The notes under the pieces are model-generated. The model worked only from the letters and a program-made list of their open reading frames with translations, had not been told where the DNA came from and made no database searches. From Taxillus chinensis (lineage: Eukaryota; Streptophyta; Magnoliopsida; Santalales; Loranthaceae): a DNA stretch of 64,000 bases. Below are positions 39,374 through 49,714 of the stretch, piece by piece (positions within the stretch are counted from its first letter, which is position 1; each line of letters begins with the position of its first letter). Made by a program: the position numbers and the translations under genes. The stretch is from contig CM042086.1 in NCBI GenBank assembly GCA_023512835.1, positions 14,272,309 to 14,336,308 of the forward strand, read 5' to 3'.

Positions 39374-39612
39374 AAGAGACGATCAACGTCATTGAAACAA
39401 TTTGATACCAAAACATAGATAAACAATTTCATAGAAGTACTGTAATTCGATACCTGATCAACCATTTTGTGCTTGAGAATGGTGCTTTTGGCCATGACCT
39501 TCACGGCTACGTAATCGCCAGTCTCCATGTTTCTGGCCATTTTGACCTTGGCGAAGGTTCCTTCACCGATAGTTCGGCCCAGTTCATACTTGCCGACTCT
39601 TTTCGTCACCAT
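28347..39612 (-). CDS. CIPK24: CBL-interacting protein kinase, SOS2/CIPK24 type
   Basis: Ser/Thr kinase activated by a calcineurin-B-like Ca2+ sensor; in Arabidopsis SOS2 works with SOS3 to activate the Na+/H+ exchanger SOS1. The 14 exons run 39612-39454, 35998-35936, 35860-35789, 34772-34665, 33863-33789, 33689-33636, 33017-32892, 32741-32652, 31807-31685, 31182-31063, 30549-30433, 29352-29296, 29189-29115 and 28439-28347. All introns are GT-AG and phase 0; the product is 443 aa (SOS2 is 446). Visible: P-loop GEGTFAKV 16-23, Lys38, Glu57, HRD with Asp132, DFG 150-152, activation-loop TTCGT 166-170, APE 175-177, NAF motif 309-311 and the phosphatase-binding RF at 338-339. [11 protein letters not shown] and [12 protein letters not shown] favour CIPK24 over CIPK8. 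The last exon [16 protein letters not shown] ends in TFTC. Start: ATG at 39,612 (G at -3, G at +4); the in-frame TTG at 39,651 is rejected. Confidence 0.95.
34083..34645. repeat. Diverged direct repeat in the intron after SOS2 exon 4
   Basis: About 34,083-34,222 and about 34,510-34,645 share AATAATTC.ACT, TTAAACTCAT, ACAAAATTC.CTCACTA and AAACAAA.CCACA...AATTTGA in the same order and orientation, offset about 428 bp. The second copy ends just short of the exon-4 donor. Just before the first copy, TTTACTTGGTTCAACCAA followed by GCCACATCCACA resembles wording common in plant Copia-type LTRs, so the block may be LTR debris. Confidence 0.5.
37260..37515. repeat. Degenerate TTCGA/TTCAA-rich short repeat block
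   Basis: About 250 bp in which variants of GTCTTCGAG, GTCTTCAAG, TTTCGACC and TTTCGATC recur every 10-20 bp on the + strand. Some adjacent copies form palindromic TTCGAA. The gene is on the minus strand, and the block lies within its first intron. Confidence 0.7.
38150..38520. repeat. Two tandem 180-bp units with a tRNA-like promoter on the minus strand
   Basis: GAGTTGA at 38,236 and 38,416 begin two diverged copies sharing ATG.T.ATACTCTA, GGCCAA/GGTCAA, ATTGTGA.AAAG, TTTATTCAAAA and TTCTTTTTTCTAAAAAAGAA. Read on the minus strand, the first unit carries TGGCCTAGGCGG, a full match to the tRNA A-box pattern. About 30 bp later AGTTCAACTCT is an 8/11 match to the B-box. This suggests a tRNA-derived SINE head, later duplicated. 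The second unit's boxes are degraded. Confidence 0.5.
39336..39373. repeat. (CA)n microsatellite in SOS2 intron 1
   Basis: About 38 bp of perfect AC dinucleotide repeat, 80 bp inside the intron from the exon-1 donor at 39,453. On the transcribed strand it is a (GT)n run. Confidence 0.95.
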
Positions 39613-39641
39613 TTCCTTCTCCGCGATCTCTCCAAGCTCAT
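39606..39641 (-). promoter_or_regulatory. Candidate upstream ORF overlapping the SOS2 start codon
   Basis: On the minus strand an ATG at 39,641 (G at -3) opens an 11-codon frame, [11 protein letters not shown]. Its TGA at 39,608-39,606 lies just inside the kinase coding sequence, so the stop overlaps the main start region (ATGGTGA). The two ATGs are 29 bp apart. The peptide is very basic. It can act only if the mRNA starts upstream of 39,641, which is likely but not shown. Confidence 0.5.
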
Positions 39642-40172
39642 GTCCGAACAATCCCTCGGTCGGATTCGATCAAAAAACCCCCGACAAAAACAAAATAGTA
39701 GGATCAACAAATCGAGCAAGAACGCGCGCGCCTGTGGTTGAGAAGATGGACGGACGGACGGACGGAGCTCCGGTGACGCCGTTGCCTATCGCCGAGGACC
39801 AACTTGATCGCCTGCGCACTAGACTATGCCCTGTAGCTGCGCCAGCTCCGTGGGCCAGTCATCTAAATATTGACCCATAGATTGGGGTACGATACAGTCA
39901 GCTGCGGATTGTGCCCCTTGGATGAGTTGTACGGTAAAACGATCCATTCATATTTATTTTATTTTATTTTATTTTATTTATTTATTTATTAAACATGCTC
40001 CTTCAACCTATCTATCCTCTCAAGGCCAGAATAAGAAATGGCGAGTTGACTCGGCCGCATCTCACAACATGACCATGAGAAGCTTTCTAATCTGTCCATT
40101 AATTCTCCTCCTCTGACCCCGAAGCCTCCCCGTAGCCCAGATCTTACCCTCTGCTGTGTTTGCTTCATCTTC

Positions 40173-40173
<1 letters not shown>

Positions 40174-40211
<38 letters not shown>
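40174..40211. repeat. (CT)n microsatellite upstream of SOS2
   Basis: About 38 bp of CT dinucleotide; read on the gene's strand it is (GA)n, a common feature of plant promoters and 5' leaders. Confidence 0.9.
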
Positions 40212-40213
<2 letters not shown>

Positions 40214-40255
40214 AGCCCTCGAGAATCCCTAAAACTCAAGCGACAGTTTCAATCC

Positions 40256-40350
40256 CAAGCAACCCGGTTCACAGCCTCTGAAGCGCTAGCTCCCAACCTC
40301 ACTAGCTAGCCTCGAGCAACCCGGTTCGCAACCCCTGAAGCACCAGCTCC
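40256..40350. repeat. 57-bp tandem duplication
   Basis: AGCAACCCGGTTC begins at about 40,257 and again at about 40,314. Each is followed by .CA.CC.CTGAAGC.C.AGCTCC. The two units are about 80% identical by eye. Confidence 0.7.
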
Positions 40351-41781
40351 ACTTGTTTGCCGTGAAGCTTCCGTTTGCCCCCTCGCCCGGCGACTACCAT
40401 TGCTTCACCGTAGCTACCCCCCTATTGCCAAGCGGTGCCGCCAGGACACTAAGCTACATCTTCCATTATTTGCTACACTGCTCCTCTCCTGGGACCATCA
40501 ATCCCAACAGAGTAAATCAACTGATAAATCATAATTAAACAAAGGCGGTGGATTTGTGTACAACACAGCCAAGTGAAATTGACGATTTTGGTATTGAAAA
40601 AAAACAACAAACAAACAAACAAACAAAGCCCACGAAGCTTGTGACGAAGCTTGTGACGAAGCGTAGCCAGAGAAGGGCAGTGTGCGATGTACGGGGAGGG
40701 TGGTGTAATATTTTATTCATATTTTGATATATTAATAGATTAATTTAGTTTATACTTCAATAAATTTATTTACATCCATAAATATTAGTTATAAAATATA
40801 TTTAAATTTTATATTTTAACTTTAAATCTTATTAAATTTTAAATTTTAATGTAGATTTAATTAAATTTAATTAAATTTAATTATTTATTATCTTAAAATT
40901 TAAAATTTTAATAAATTTTATAATAAAGACACCAATTCTAAGTATAATTTATGATCAATATTGTAAATAAATTTATTAAAAATTTTAGCTAATCTATTAT
41001 TAATGTTATTATAGCTATGAATAATGTTGTGCTATTTAAAACTATTAATTTTTATTAAATTTTAAAGATAACTTTAAATAATCTGTTCTAAGTAGTTTTA
41101 AAATTATAAGAACAAATATAAGCGAAAAATATATTACTAAACACAAAAAAAAACTTATAACATTTTTAGATATTTAAAGTATCCACATCAAATTTGTCTT
41201 TTCCTTAGTTTTTTTTTTTGAATGAAAACTATTTTTATTTTTTATAAGTAGTTTATCTTCATAAAACTATTTACATCTTATTATTCACTTATATATTTAT
41301 TCTTTTAAATATATTTTTTTATTTTGTTATTAGTATATAATATATATGTATATATTAAAATTTATAGAAAAAAATTCAGAGATAAATATTAAATCTTTAA
41401 ATATAAAATTTATTATTCAGTCTTTATCCATGTTGTGTATATTTCATTTTAAAGAATATGTTGTGTATTTTTTATAATAAATATGTAAAAAAAATTATAA
41501 ATTATAAGAAAAAAATAAATATGCCAACTTAAGTAGATTATAAACCAGGATTATAATGATAAAATGTAATATTACAAATTTTCTATTTTGTGACTTTAAT
41601 GTAATATTATAAACTTTTTATTTTGTGAAGTTTTATATTTGTAATTTTAAGTTTAAAATTTGGTTTTACTTTCATATTTTTAGTTTTCAATATTATAATA
41701 TTTATGATTTATTAAGAAATTAATAATTTAAGACGCTAGAGTTTGTAAATTTATTTATTTATTTTGTTACTTGAATAAAAT

Positions 41782-41927
41782 AAAATTTATTTATGTTTTT
41801 ATATTTTATAAAATAACTTTTAAAAATAATAATTAAAATTTAATTTATTTTTCAGACCAAATTAATATTTTTCAATTTGAAGAAAATCAAACCAAATGAA
41901 ATATTATATGAATGTTTTTGTTAAGAT
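41782..41927 (+). repeat. Direct repeat, copy 1 of 2
   Basis: 146 bp that recur at 42,776-42,921 with a single mismatch seen by eye (TTTGAAG versus TTTAAAG). After a short diverged stretch both copies continue with TTTTTCCATCATGTAATCAAA, so the duplicated segment reaches about 41,969. Confidence 0.85.
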
Positions 41928-42340
41928 ACTTGGTGTTTTTTTTTCTTTTTCCATCATGTAATCAAATGACCTATGTCAACTCAACGCGGATACTTTGTTT
42001 TTGTGAAATCTCCCTATAACTTTCTATTTATTTTTTTGTAAGTTAAATTGATAATGACAAATGTTATTGACGAATGTTTTGTTAGGATTTGTGACAATTT
42101 CTGTTTTAATTTTGTTTCATCTTTTCGTGCATGGCCTTTTTGGTTAATTTATATGAATCGGTTTTGTCGAGCCTTCCTAACATGCACGCAATGCTCTTTG
42201 TTTGGATTTCTTCTGCATTTATATTTCAATATTACTTTTAAGATTTTATGATTTATCAGTTATAAGGTTTGGTTTCAAGTATATCTCTCCCAACCACACC
42301 CAGGCAATCAACAAAATCACGATTATAATTTTTTACGGCT

Positions 42341-42458
42341 ATTTTTAAAAATATAATTATTTTTTAAAATAATATTTTTGATAATATTTTAAATATTTAT
42401 GTGTGATATAAATTTTTTTGAATTTATAATTTTTAAAAATAATTATATTTTTAAAAAT
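42341..42458. mobile_element. Foldback MITE-like element with 24-bp perfect terminal inverted repeats
   Basis: The arms at 42,341-42,364 and 42,435-42,458 are perfect reverse complements (24 bp, A/T only) around a 70-bp spacer. The same 24-base arm occurs at positions 12-35, and a close variant lies near 3703, indicating a small repeat family. I could not define a target-site duplication in this AT-rich context. Confidence 0.6.
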
Positions 42459-42775
42459 AAACAAGTTAGACAAAATGGGACCCTAATGATTGGCTTGATT
42501 AACCAAGTAAAAAGATTGCAGAGAAGATTAATGACAATGCTATGTCATATATTTACAAGATTGAATTGATATTTTAAAATTTTTAAATGTTATCGATTAT
42601 TGATTTTTTAATGATGAAGCTTACGATCCATCATGTACTACAAGAGGTGTGCGATCAGTGTTGCGAGGATGATGAGTTCGAGGTGTGCGATGAGTTCGAG
42701 GTGGGAACTACGGCGGAGAAAGCATGTCAAAATTATACCTTTATATAATTTATAAAACTAGGTCATTTAATTTAT

Positions 42776-42921
42776 AAAATTTATTTATGTTTTTATATTT
42801 TATAAAATAACTTTTAAAAATAATAATTAAAATTTAATTTATTTTTCAGACCAAATTAATATTTTTCAATTTAAAGAAAATCAAACCAAATGAAATATTA
42901 TATGAATGTTTTTGTTAAGAT
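42776..42921 (+). repeat. Direct repeat, copy 2 of 2
   Basis: Partner of 41,782-41,927 in the same orientation, offset 994 bp. Confidence 0.85.
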
Positions 42922-43608
42922 TTGCGATAAATGTTTTTCCATCATGTAATCAAAATACCTAGTTAGCCTGACCCGAGTACCAATAAAACTATAAAATTAT
43001 GATTCATTTATAAAATTATACCTTTATATAATCCATACTCAATTGCAGGTCAGGTCAATTTTGCCATTCAATTGCAAACTCAAGCACGAGTTCTGATGTG
43101 TTCTATCTAATGTAATTAATTACTACCTAATTAGATTTCCTTTTATTTCTCGTTAATTAATTATTAAGTTAGAGTTTTCGTCACAGATACTATAAATACA
43201 TAGTTAGGGCTTGTTGTAAGGATTACGAATTTCTTCACACTTTTGCTCTGTTTTATCAAAGTCTTAGTTTAGGTTGTTTAATGCATAATATTATTCATAT
43301 ATTGAGTTAACATAAATACCTATCAGTTAGGGATATGTTTGGATTATAGTTGTTAGAGATACAGAATATATATATATGTAATGAAAATGTACTGCAGATC
43401 AGAAAAGCATTATTTAACTTTCATTTGTTCAGCCATTTCATCATCAAACCATGCAGGCAAGTCCAATTGCTGTTTTCCTAATTGGAGTTACATTGGGAGA
43501 GCAATATATTTCAATGTCAAAGGCTGGGGGGTAGCTTGTAATGATATCATTACAGGGAGGAGAGGAACTAATAAAACCTGAGCATTGAAGCTTTGATTAA
43601 AAGGGGGT

Positions 43609-46217
43609 TTAAATAACCCAGAACCAGCCGAGGATGGAGCCGCATGCCAGCCCCAGTCCCAGGAACACGGCCATAACAATTGCTGATACTTCGGCTTCTG
43701 ATGTTGGCACCGACTTTGGGGCAAGGATCATGACGACACTCGTCAAATACCCATTGGTGAATCCAAGCATAAACGTCAGCAGGGTCACTGGCACTTCAGT
43801 TTTTAGCCATCTGGGGCCATGGAGGCAGGCTGCGAAGAGGGGAAAGAAAAGAAGCCTCCCAATGCAAGCCCATGCAGCCGTCCTTAAACTGTTTAGCATA
43901 TAGATTCCAGTCAAGGACTTGCCAATCAAATCCGAGACATTGTAAAGAGTGATCAGCAGGATTGGGTACCAACCCTGGTGGAGCTTGGATTTAAGGTCCT
44001 CCCCTATGAATCCGGGAAATATGGAGAGGGTCACAGTGTAGATCACGAGAACTCCAACGGCCGGCCCCCGCATCTTTCTAGCCACATCCCAGAACCTAGG
44101 CCGCTGGTCTGTCAGTTGGTCGCGTCGAATTGTTATGTAGTGTTGTTGCATAACGTTGAGTTTAGGGAGGAGGTTGCAGCAGACAATGCAGGCTACCAAA
44201 ATGACAGTGCTGCTGAGGAAATAGAGGTGGGAGCTCAAGCGTAGTCCCTGCGGCGTCTGGGGGAGCGAGGCCTTGGTTATGATCCTCAAGATGGACACTA
44301 GAACACCTGTGAAAGTGTTGAGGTCAGAACTTGTAACCTGAAGTTTCAAGCTGTAGCATAAGACAAAGCATAAATACAGACATCCGAAACAATACTTAGT
44401 CGAGGTGTTGGATATATATAGTACCTTGTCGTCTGCATTTCAGCGCGAGAATGGTTGATTATCAACTTACTTCAAAACCCAAAATAAAAAGAAAGAATTG
44501 TAACATGTACAAACTGAATGGGAAACCCTTTTCCTGTTAGTGCTCTTCAAAATTATGCATCGTATATATTTTCAGGGAACCCATGAGGCCATGATTCATA
44601 ATTTGAGCCATGTGTTTTACTTTATATTTTAAAATTCTGTTTCCTTTTATCTTTTGCCTGTTTTACCTTTTGTACAGATGATTCAACAAGGGCTTTCAAT
44701 CCATATACATCATTTCTTAGCCAGAGTGCCACCAGACATCAGCTTACCAAATGAGCTAGCCCCATGGGGCAAGGAGATGCCAGGAAGAAATTGTATTGGA
44801 TCGTTGGCTTAGCTCTAAGTTTTTCCCATGGAATCTTTTCCCTTCTACAAGCGGCTTTGACATGAACTCAAAATCAAATTGCATTATTACATACCGAACT
44901 GTAGTTATTCTGCATTAGTTTTTTTTTATATCAGGAATTTTCATTGGACACGCATTATTGCATGATAAACTGTACTTTTTCACCAATATAACGTTGTCTA
45001 CTTTTTGACCTTTACTCTTTTGCCCACTAGAAATCGGTTTGGTAGGAACTTCAAAAATGAGATTGCATTATTGTATGGTGAACTATGAACTATAGTAATT
45101 TGACGTTGCCTACGCTTTAGTTATTATTATTATTATTATTTTCTTTAGATTTGGCTTTCATAGGAGCAGACAAGCAAGTTGCATTATTGTCTCACTTTAG
45201 AATTGCATTATTGCATACGGAGCCACAGTTCTGATTATTCAACGTAATTTGATTGTTGCCTACTTTAATTTGCTTTTGTTTTCTTCTGTGGAAATTGCTC
45301 ATATATAGGAACTGACAACTGACAAGCTATGAGTTGCACCATCCGCTTATTGTATAGTACTGTTGTATAGTGCCAATTAACTGGAAAAACAAAAACGAAA
45401 CCACCCTAAATATATAAACCCCATTCCCACTCATCTATATTAAATCGAAAATTCAGAAATTGTTCAAGGATTTCAAGCTGATTCTTAGTTGTTTGCTAAA
45501 AAGCCATCAGGTTTTTGGTCAGCTTATTAGAATCCCCATGTCAGGATGCTTGATGCTTTTTTGAGTGACCACGGAATATCAAAAAAGCCAACAAAATAAA
45601 GTGGAGGAAAAAATAAATGAGATTGTGATATCTGCAATTTAATTTGTTGTGCAGACTGAGATGTGTACAATATTATCAGTACCTGAGGAAGCAGTTCCAG
45701 CAAAAACAGCCTGCATGTACTGCTTGGGTAGCTTCCCTGCAGACCCAACCAAGCTACCTCCTATCAACCCATCGGCAAAGCCACAAATCACGACAGATAC
45801 GACCATCACACTATAGGCCCAACTGGTCCTCCCACCTATCTTGGAGCCACTGCACCCACCCCAATCCATTGCCGGTGCAACCATAAGCGATAAAAGGAAC
45901 ATGCCGAACCCCAAGTTCATCCTCAGCCTAAAGCTCATCAGCTGCTTCCCCTTCAACCTGCAGCAGCAGCAGCTTCCCAAACACAGCATCAAGACAAGTA
46001 CTATTAGTGACGAACCCATGTATGCAACGGAGAAGACCCTCTCGACGTTCCTAGCTGGGTAGAGCTGGCCAAAGTAGTCGATGGCCGTGATAAAGGTGTT
46101 CCATGGGAGCAAGTTGCCTGCCCCAAGCAGGAAGTGGATTGCATAGGCAATTTTGTAGGTGTCCCTGGGCTCAGCACCTGTCTGATCAGTACCCTTCAGA
46201 GGTTCCATCCCTTGCAT
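43609..46217 (-). CDS. ENT8: Equilibrative nucleoside transporter (plant ENT1/ENT8 type)
   Basis: Integral membrane carrier of the SLC29/ENT family that moves nucleosides across the plasma membrane or an internal membrane. Exon 1 is 46,217-45,683 and exon 2 is 44,306-43,609. A 1,376-bp GT-AG phase-1 intron splits a glycine codon; the product is 410 aa. Residues 24-49 form the first membrane segment with the family's LLPWN motif at 37-41. SAGKLP at 159-164 and GTASSG at 174-179 lie at the exon junction. Exon 2 supplies the remaining segments, including SLPQTPQG, IFPGFI, YNVSDLIGKSLTG and LGFTNGYLTS, and ends GWFWVI, like the Arabidopsis ENT8 ending. The region after the second membrane segment has a CCCC cluster (83-86). 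The start is the first in-frame ATG (G at -3). Assignment to ENT8 rather than ENT1 is from memory of the sequences. Confidence 0.95.
44678..44770 (-). repeat. tRNA-like (SINE-type) sequence in the ENT intron
   Basis: On the minus strand TAGCTCATTTGGTAAGC (44,758-44,742) closely resembles a tRNA D-arm/A-box. About 50 bp further on TGTTGAATC resembles a decayed B-box. There is no cloverleaf, so this is not a functional tRNA gene; a SINE remnant is the simplest reading. Confidence 0.35.
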
Positions 46218-46257
46218 TACAAACTAGTTCCAAATTAATAGGTTGTTGGGAGGAGCT

Positions 46258-46266
46258 GATATAAAC
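46258..46266 (-). promoter_or_regulatory. Candidate TATA box of the ENT gene
   Basis: GTTTATATC on the minus strand, about 40 bp before the start codon. It would leave a very short leader if used. Confidence 0.35.
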
Positions 46267-49200
46267 TACTAGGCCAAACTGAGGCGTTGAGGGCTACTTC
46301 TTGAGATTGGAGTGAGACCATTGGGGGTACTAAGAAACATGGGTAGGGTCCATAGAGAGAAGCTTAAATGGGTTGGGGGAATTGATCGATCAGGTGGGAA
46401 TGGAGACACGTGCAGTGTGGGGACATTAATGGATGGGTGTGGTACTAGGGGCACACAACTTTATTCTACTGCAACGGCTACAGATGCATGCCATGGGATT
46501 GCTGGGAATTCGCTGCGCATTCCCTAGTATGGAATATAGGAAAGGGCTAATTGGGTTCCATATTTAGCATGCGTTGGCCAGGAATTCGTCACTTATCTTT
46601 TCATCCAGCTGTGTCATATATTTCACATACCAAATAAAAATAAAAAATACTTGTCTGGATTATTATTTGTAGCAATATTATAGCATATCAGTTTCAAATA
46701 AATTTTTGCTGGTTGGACGCATAAAAAAAAAAAGGAAGGCTCAAATTCAAGCAATTGTATTTGTAGCGTGCCATTGATTGAGGGTGATGTAGCGGATTTA
46801 TATCGCCTTTCTTGAAGCATAACTAGTCTATTTCGGTCTCATGCCCTTCTTGCGGTCTACGCGTGACACACAGTACAGAGCAACCTTGCTGCTCAATGGT
46901 TAACAAGTGTCTAATAAAGCACTTGTTAAAGGAAGTTGAGGGTTAACTCTCCTCAAAACCTTTGGTTCTGCCCTTGCCCCTTCCTTAGAACCTTCAAATG
47001 ATTGACATGGAGTAGAGGTGCTGGATGTGTTTGATTTTGTAAAGGATGAAATTATTTAAATAACCCATGTTTGATTTCATAAAATATTAAAAAGCTATGA
47101 ATAAAATAATTTTAATTCATAAAAAGTCAAAGTCAATATTGATCAACTCTTAAGTCAGAGTAGTTATAACTTTGAGTCTTTCTGAGTTGGCCTATATACA
47201 TGCGTATATGTTTCTAAGGTCATACCATCCGTTAGCAAGATATTGAGCCATTTTGATATTATTTTTGAGATACTCCGTAAGTTATAAAATAATAAAATTC
47301 TTTTGGTAAATTATAAAAAAAACATTTATAAGAAAAAAGTCTAATTTTTTTGGCAAAAAGTAAAAAACAGTATAGATTTGTTTTTAGTAAGTCTAAAGCC
47401 CCTCAATCGTATCTTGCTAATTAATGTCTCCATATTAACTTATGAGACTTACAGAGTTAATTCTACCATTTATTTACATTAGGCTAGCCAATCCTCACAG
47501 TTTCTTTAAAAGAACTCAGCGTTGATTAATGTTAGGCAACACTAGTTAATACTAGCTCGAGGTAGCACTTTGAACTTAATCCTACTATGTGTGTTCAAAT
47601 TATAGTTCTTTTTTTTTATTTTGCCCATATTATATATAATCAACTATCGAAGCCAACAATCAAAGGTTTATGAGATAGTGTTGCCAGTAGTCCACATCAT
47701 CACTTTAGGATAGGTCTTGACCCAATTTGAGATCCATTTTGGGTTGGATTTGGCTAATTCTAGGATCTATCAAGGCTTGTTGCTGGATTAGGTTATGGGC
47801 TTATGTTAGTAGAAGGCTTGGATGATCTCATAAAGGCTTTACCTTATGTCAGTAGGATTTTTGGGCATGAAATTAATCACAAAGCATCTCACTTATCTTA
47901 GAAGGCGTTTTAGGCCATTACTACATCTGGACTTATCTCAACATAGGCTTTTATACATTAAAACATGGAGTTTGGGTCATTGTAGGTCTGGGTCAAAATT
48001 CAACGATGCTTTAAACATTCCACTATAGGTCCAAATTCAAATTCTACAAAACTACTTTTTGCACATATTATGGGGGTAAACTTTAAAATAACATAACTTT
48101 CTCCACAAAAGCTTAAAATGACCTTAAGTACTATTTTGTTTATATTAAAGTTATATATCTTTTAAAATTAAAATAAGTCGATTTAGATCACAAGGAAGGG
48201 GAGAGAATGAACAAAATCCAATAAAGGCCCACGACAGAACCCATAAATTGGTGGGAAATAATATAGCTATCCAATTTAATTAGCATTGTTTGATTACATT
48301 GAAAATTCAAGAAGTTATTGACAAAATAATAAATATGATTTGTTTAAAAGGAACCAAATTTTGTCCATTAATTTTAAAAATTCATAATTTTTAAGACAAA
48401 GATCCAAACGATTATAAATCAATAAGAAATAACAGATTTTGAAGTTGTTTATTCAATTTAATTATTTTTGTTTTATTTCATTCACCAAGCAATACTCAGG
48501 GAGCGACTAATTTATTACTAGTGTAGCTACACTTATTAGCAATTATAAATGTTGCCAAATACACATCTATAATTTAATTAGCATATTCATACAATCTTAG
48601 AACCTCAATGGTGACATATAGTCTGACAAATGGGAGTGACTAATTTATTACCTGAAATTAACATAGATGAAATCATTACACTCAAGAGAGCCATGAAAAC
48701 AAAGTTGAATAAATCAGCTGTCATAATTGCCATATGTGATTAGCACGCGAAGCTCACAAAGTCCACCTCGACCTTAACTCAATCGCCCTTAAGTTGCTCA
48801 TCAATCTCTACTTTAAAGCCAGTGACCGAGTCACCACTACTGAGGATGATGTAAGAAGTAGCTTTACCCTGACATGACTTGTGTCTTCCACTCTAGATTC
48901 ACTCTCTTGGCAGCAAGGCATAACTTCTTTTTAGAGAGGTTGCTTCCTAGGGATGAAGGATTTGCCATTATAATTTTTGGGAGGATAAAAATTAAAGGGT
49001 AAATTAAAGAAAATAATAATTAAATAAAATAATTAAAATGATGTAATATTGGATCATTATTAGCTAGAGGAGACGTATAACAAGTTAAAGATAGCTTGCT
49101 AGTTACCAATTTACCAATTTAAAAGTTGATAATAAAATAAATATTTTTTTGTCTTTACTTATTTACACCCACACATATATATAAAATAATAAATGTAAAT

Positions 49201-49714
49201 AATTACAATGATATTTTTATTAATTATGATCTGATTTTTTTTAAATAAAATATTTAACTTAAATATAATAGATAACATTAACGGAAAATTTTAAAACACA
49301 TCCATTTATAGATTTAGTTGGTTTAGCAAAATAAAAATACCATACTAATCAATAACCTAAATATTTTACAAAATAAAAAGGCACGTGGTCGACTTGATAA
49401 TTCCCCTCCGAAGTTTAATGTCGGTAAGGAAAATACATCCCCTCGGCAGTCGGCAGCGTGCGTGACGACGAACTCAAAAAGAGTTCAACATTCATTCAAC
49501 CTCAGCCCCTGCCTGCGGCGTCCAACAAACCCCACCCAAAAAAACATAAAAAAAACACAAACAAACAAACAAACAAACACACACCCAAAAAAAACAAGAA
49601 AAAGGAAACACACACCGCCACTCTCCCATCCACGCTCCTTCCCTGATGCTCCTTCCCAATCCTAGAGAGAGAAACAAAGTAGAGAGAAACTGAGAGCGAA
49701 AGCGACGGAGAGAC
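46267..49714. other. Divergent intergenic region between ENT and the NUP1-like gene
   Basis: About 3.4 kb separating two divergently transcribed genes. No supportable coding frame. At about 46,884-46,950 GCTCAATGGTTAACAAG followed 40 bp later by GGTTAACTCTCC is a possible decayed tRNA-like SINE head. (AAAC)n repeats lie at about 49,557-49,580 and a purine-rich GAGAGAAA leader at 49,662-49,714, probably the 5' UTR of the following gene. Confidence 0.5.

Larger units (their letters stand above)
39613..40730. other. SOS2 upstream region and flanking repeats
   Basis: Presumed 5' UTR and promoter of the kinase (minus strand). It is less AT-rich than its surroundings. Contents: a (GGAC)n run at about 39,746-39,764; TTTTA/TTTA repeats at about 39,950-39,990; a (CT)n run at 40,174-40,211; a 57-bp tandem repeat at 40,256-40,350; and GACGAAGCTTGT repeated at about 40,628-40,665. 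Short open frames on either strand have no recognisable domain. Confidence 0.5.
40731..43608. other. AT-rich intergenic region between ENT and SOS2, no supported gene
   Basis: Extremely A/T-rich. It contains a near-identical 146-bp direct repeat pair 994 bp apart and a 118-bp foldback element. The last few hundred bases before 43,609 include the presumed 3' UTR of the nucleoside transporter. Frames at 42,048-42,251 and 43,381-43,581 show no recognisable domain. Confidence 0.6.

Noticed and set aside
39613..39651. Extended SOS2 start giving FGHELGEIAEKE before MVTKRV
   Set aside because: The codon at 39,651 is TTG, not ATG. The first in-frame ATG is at 39,612 and matches the family's usual start.
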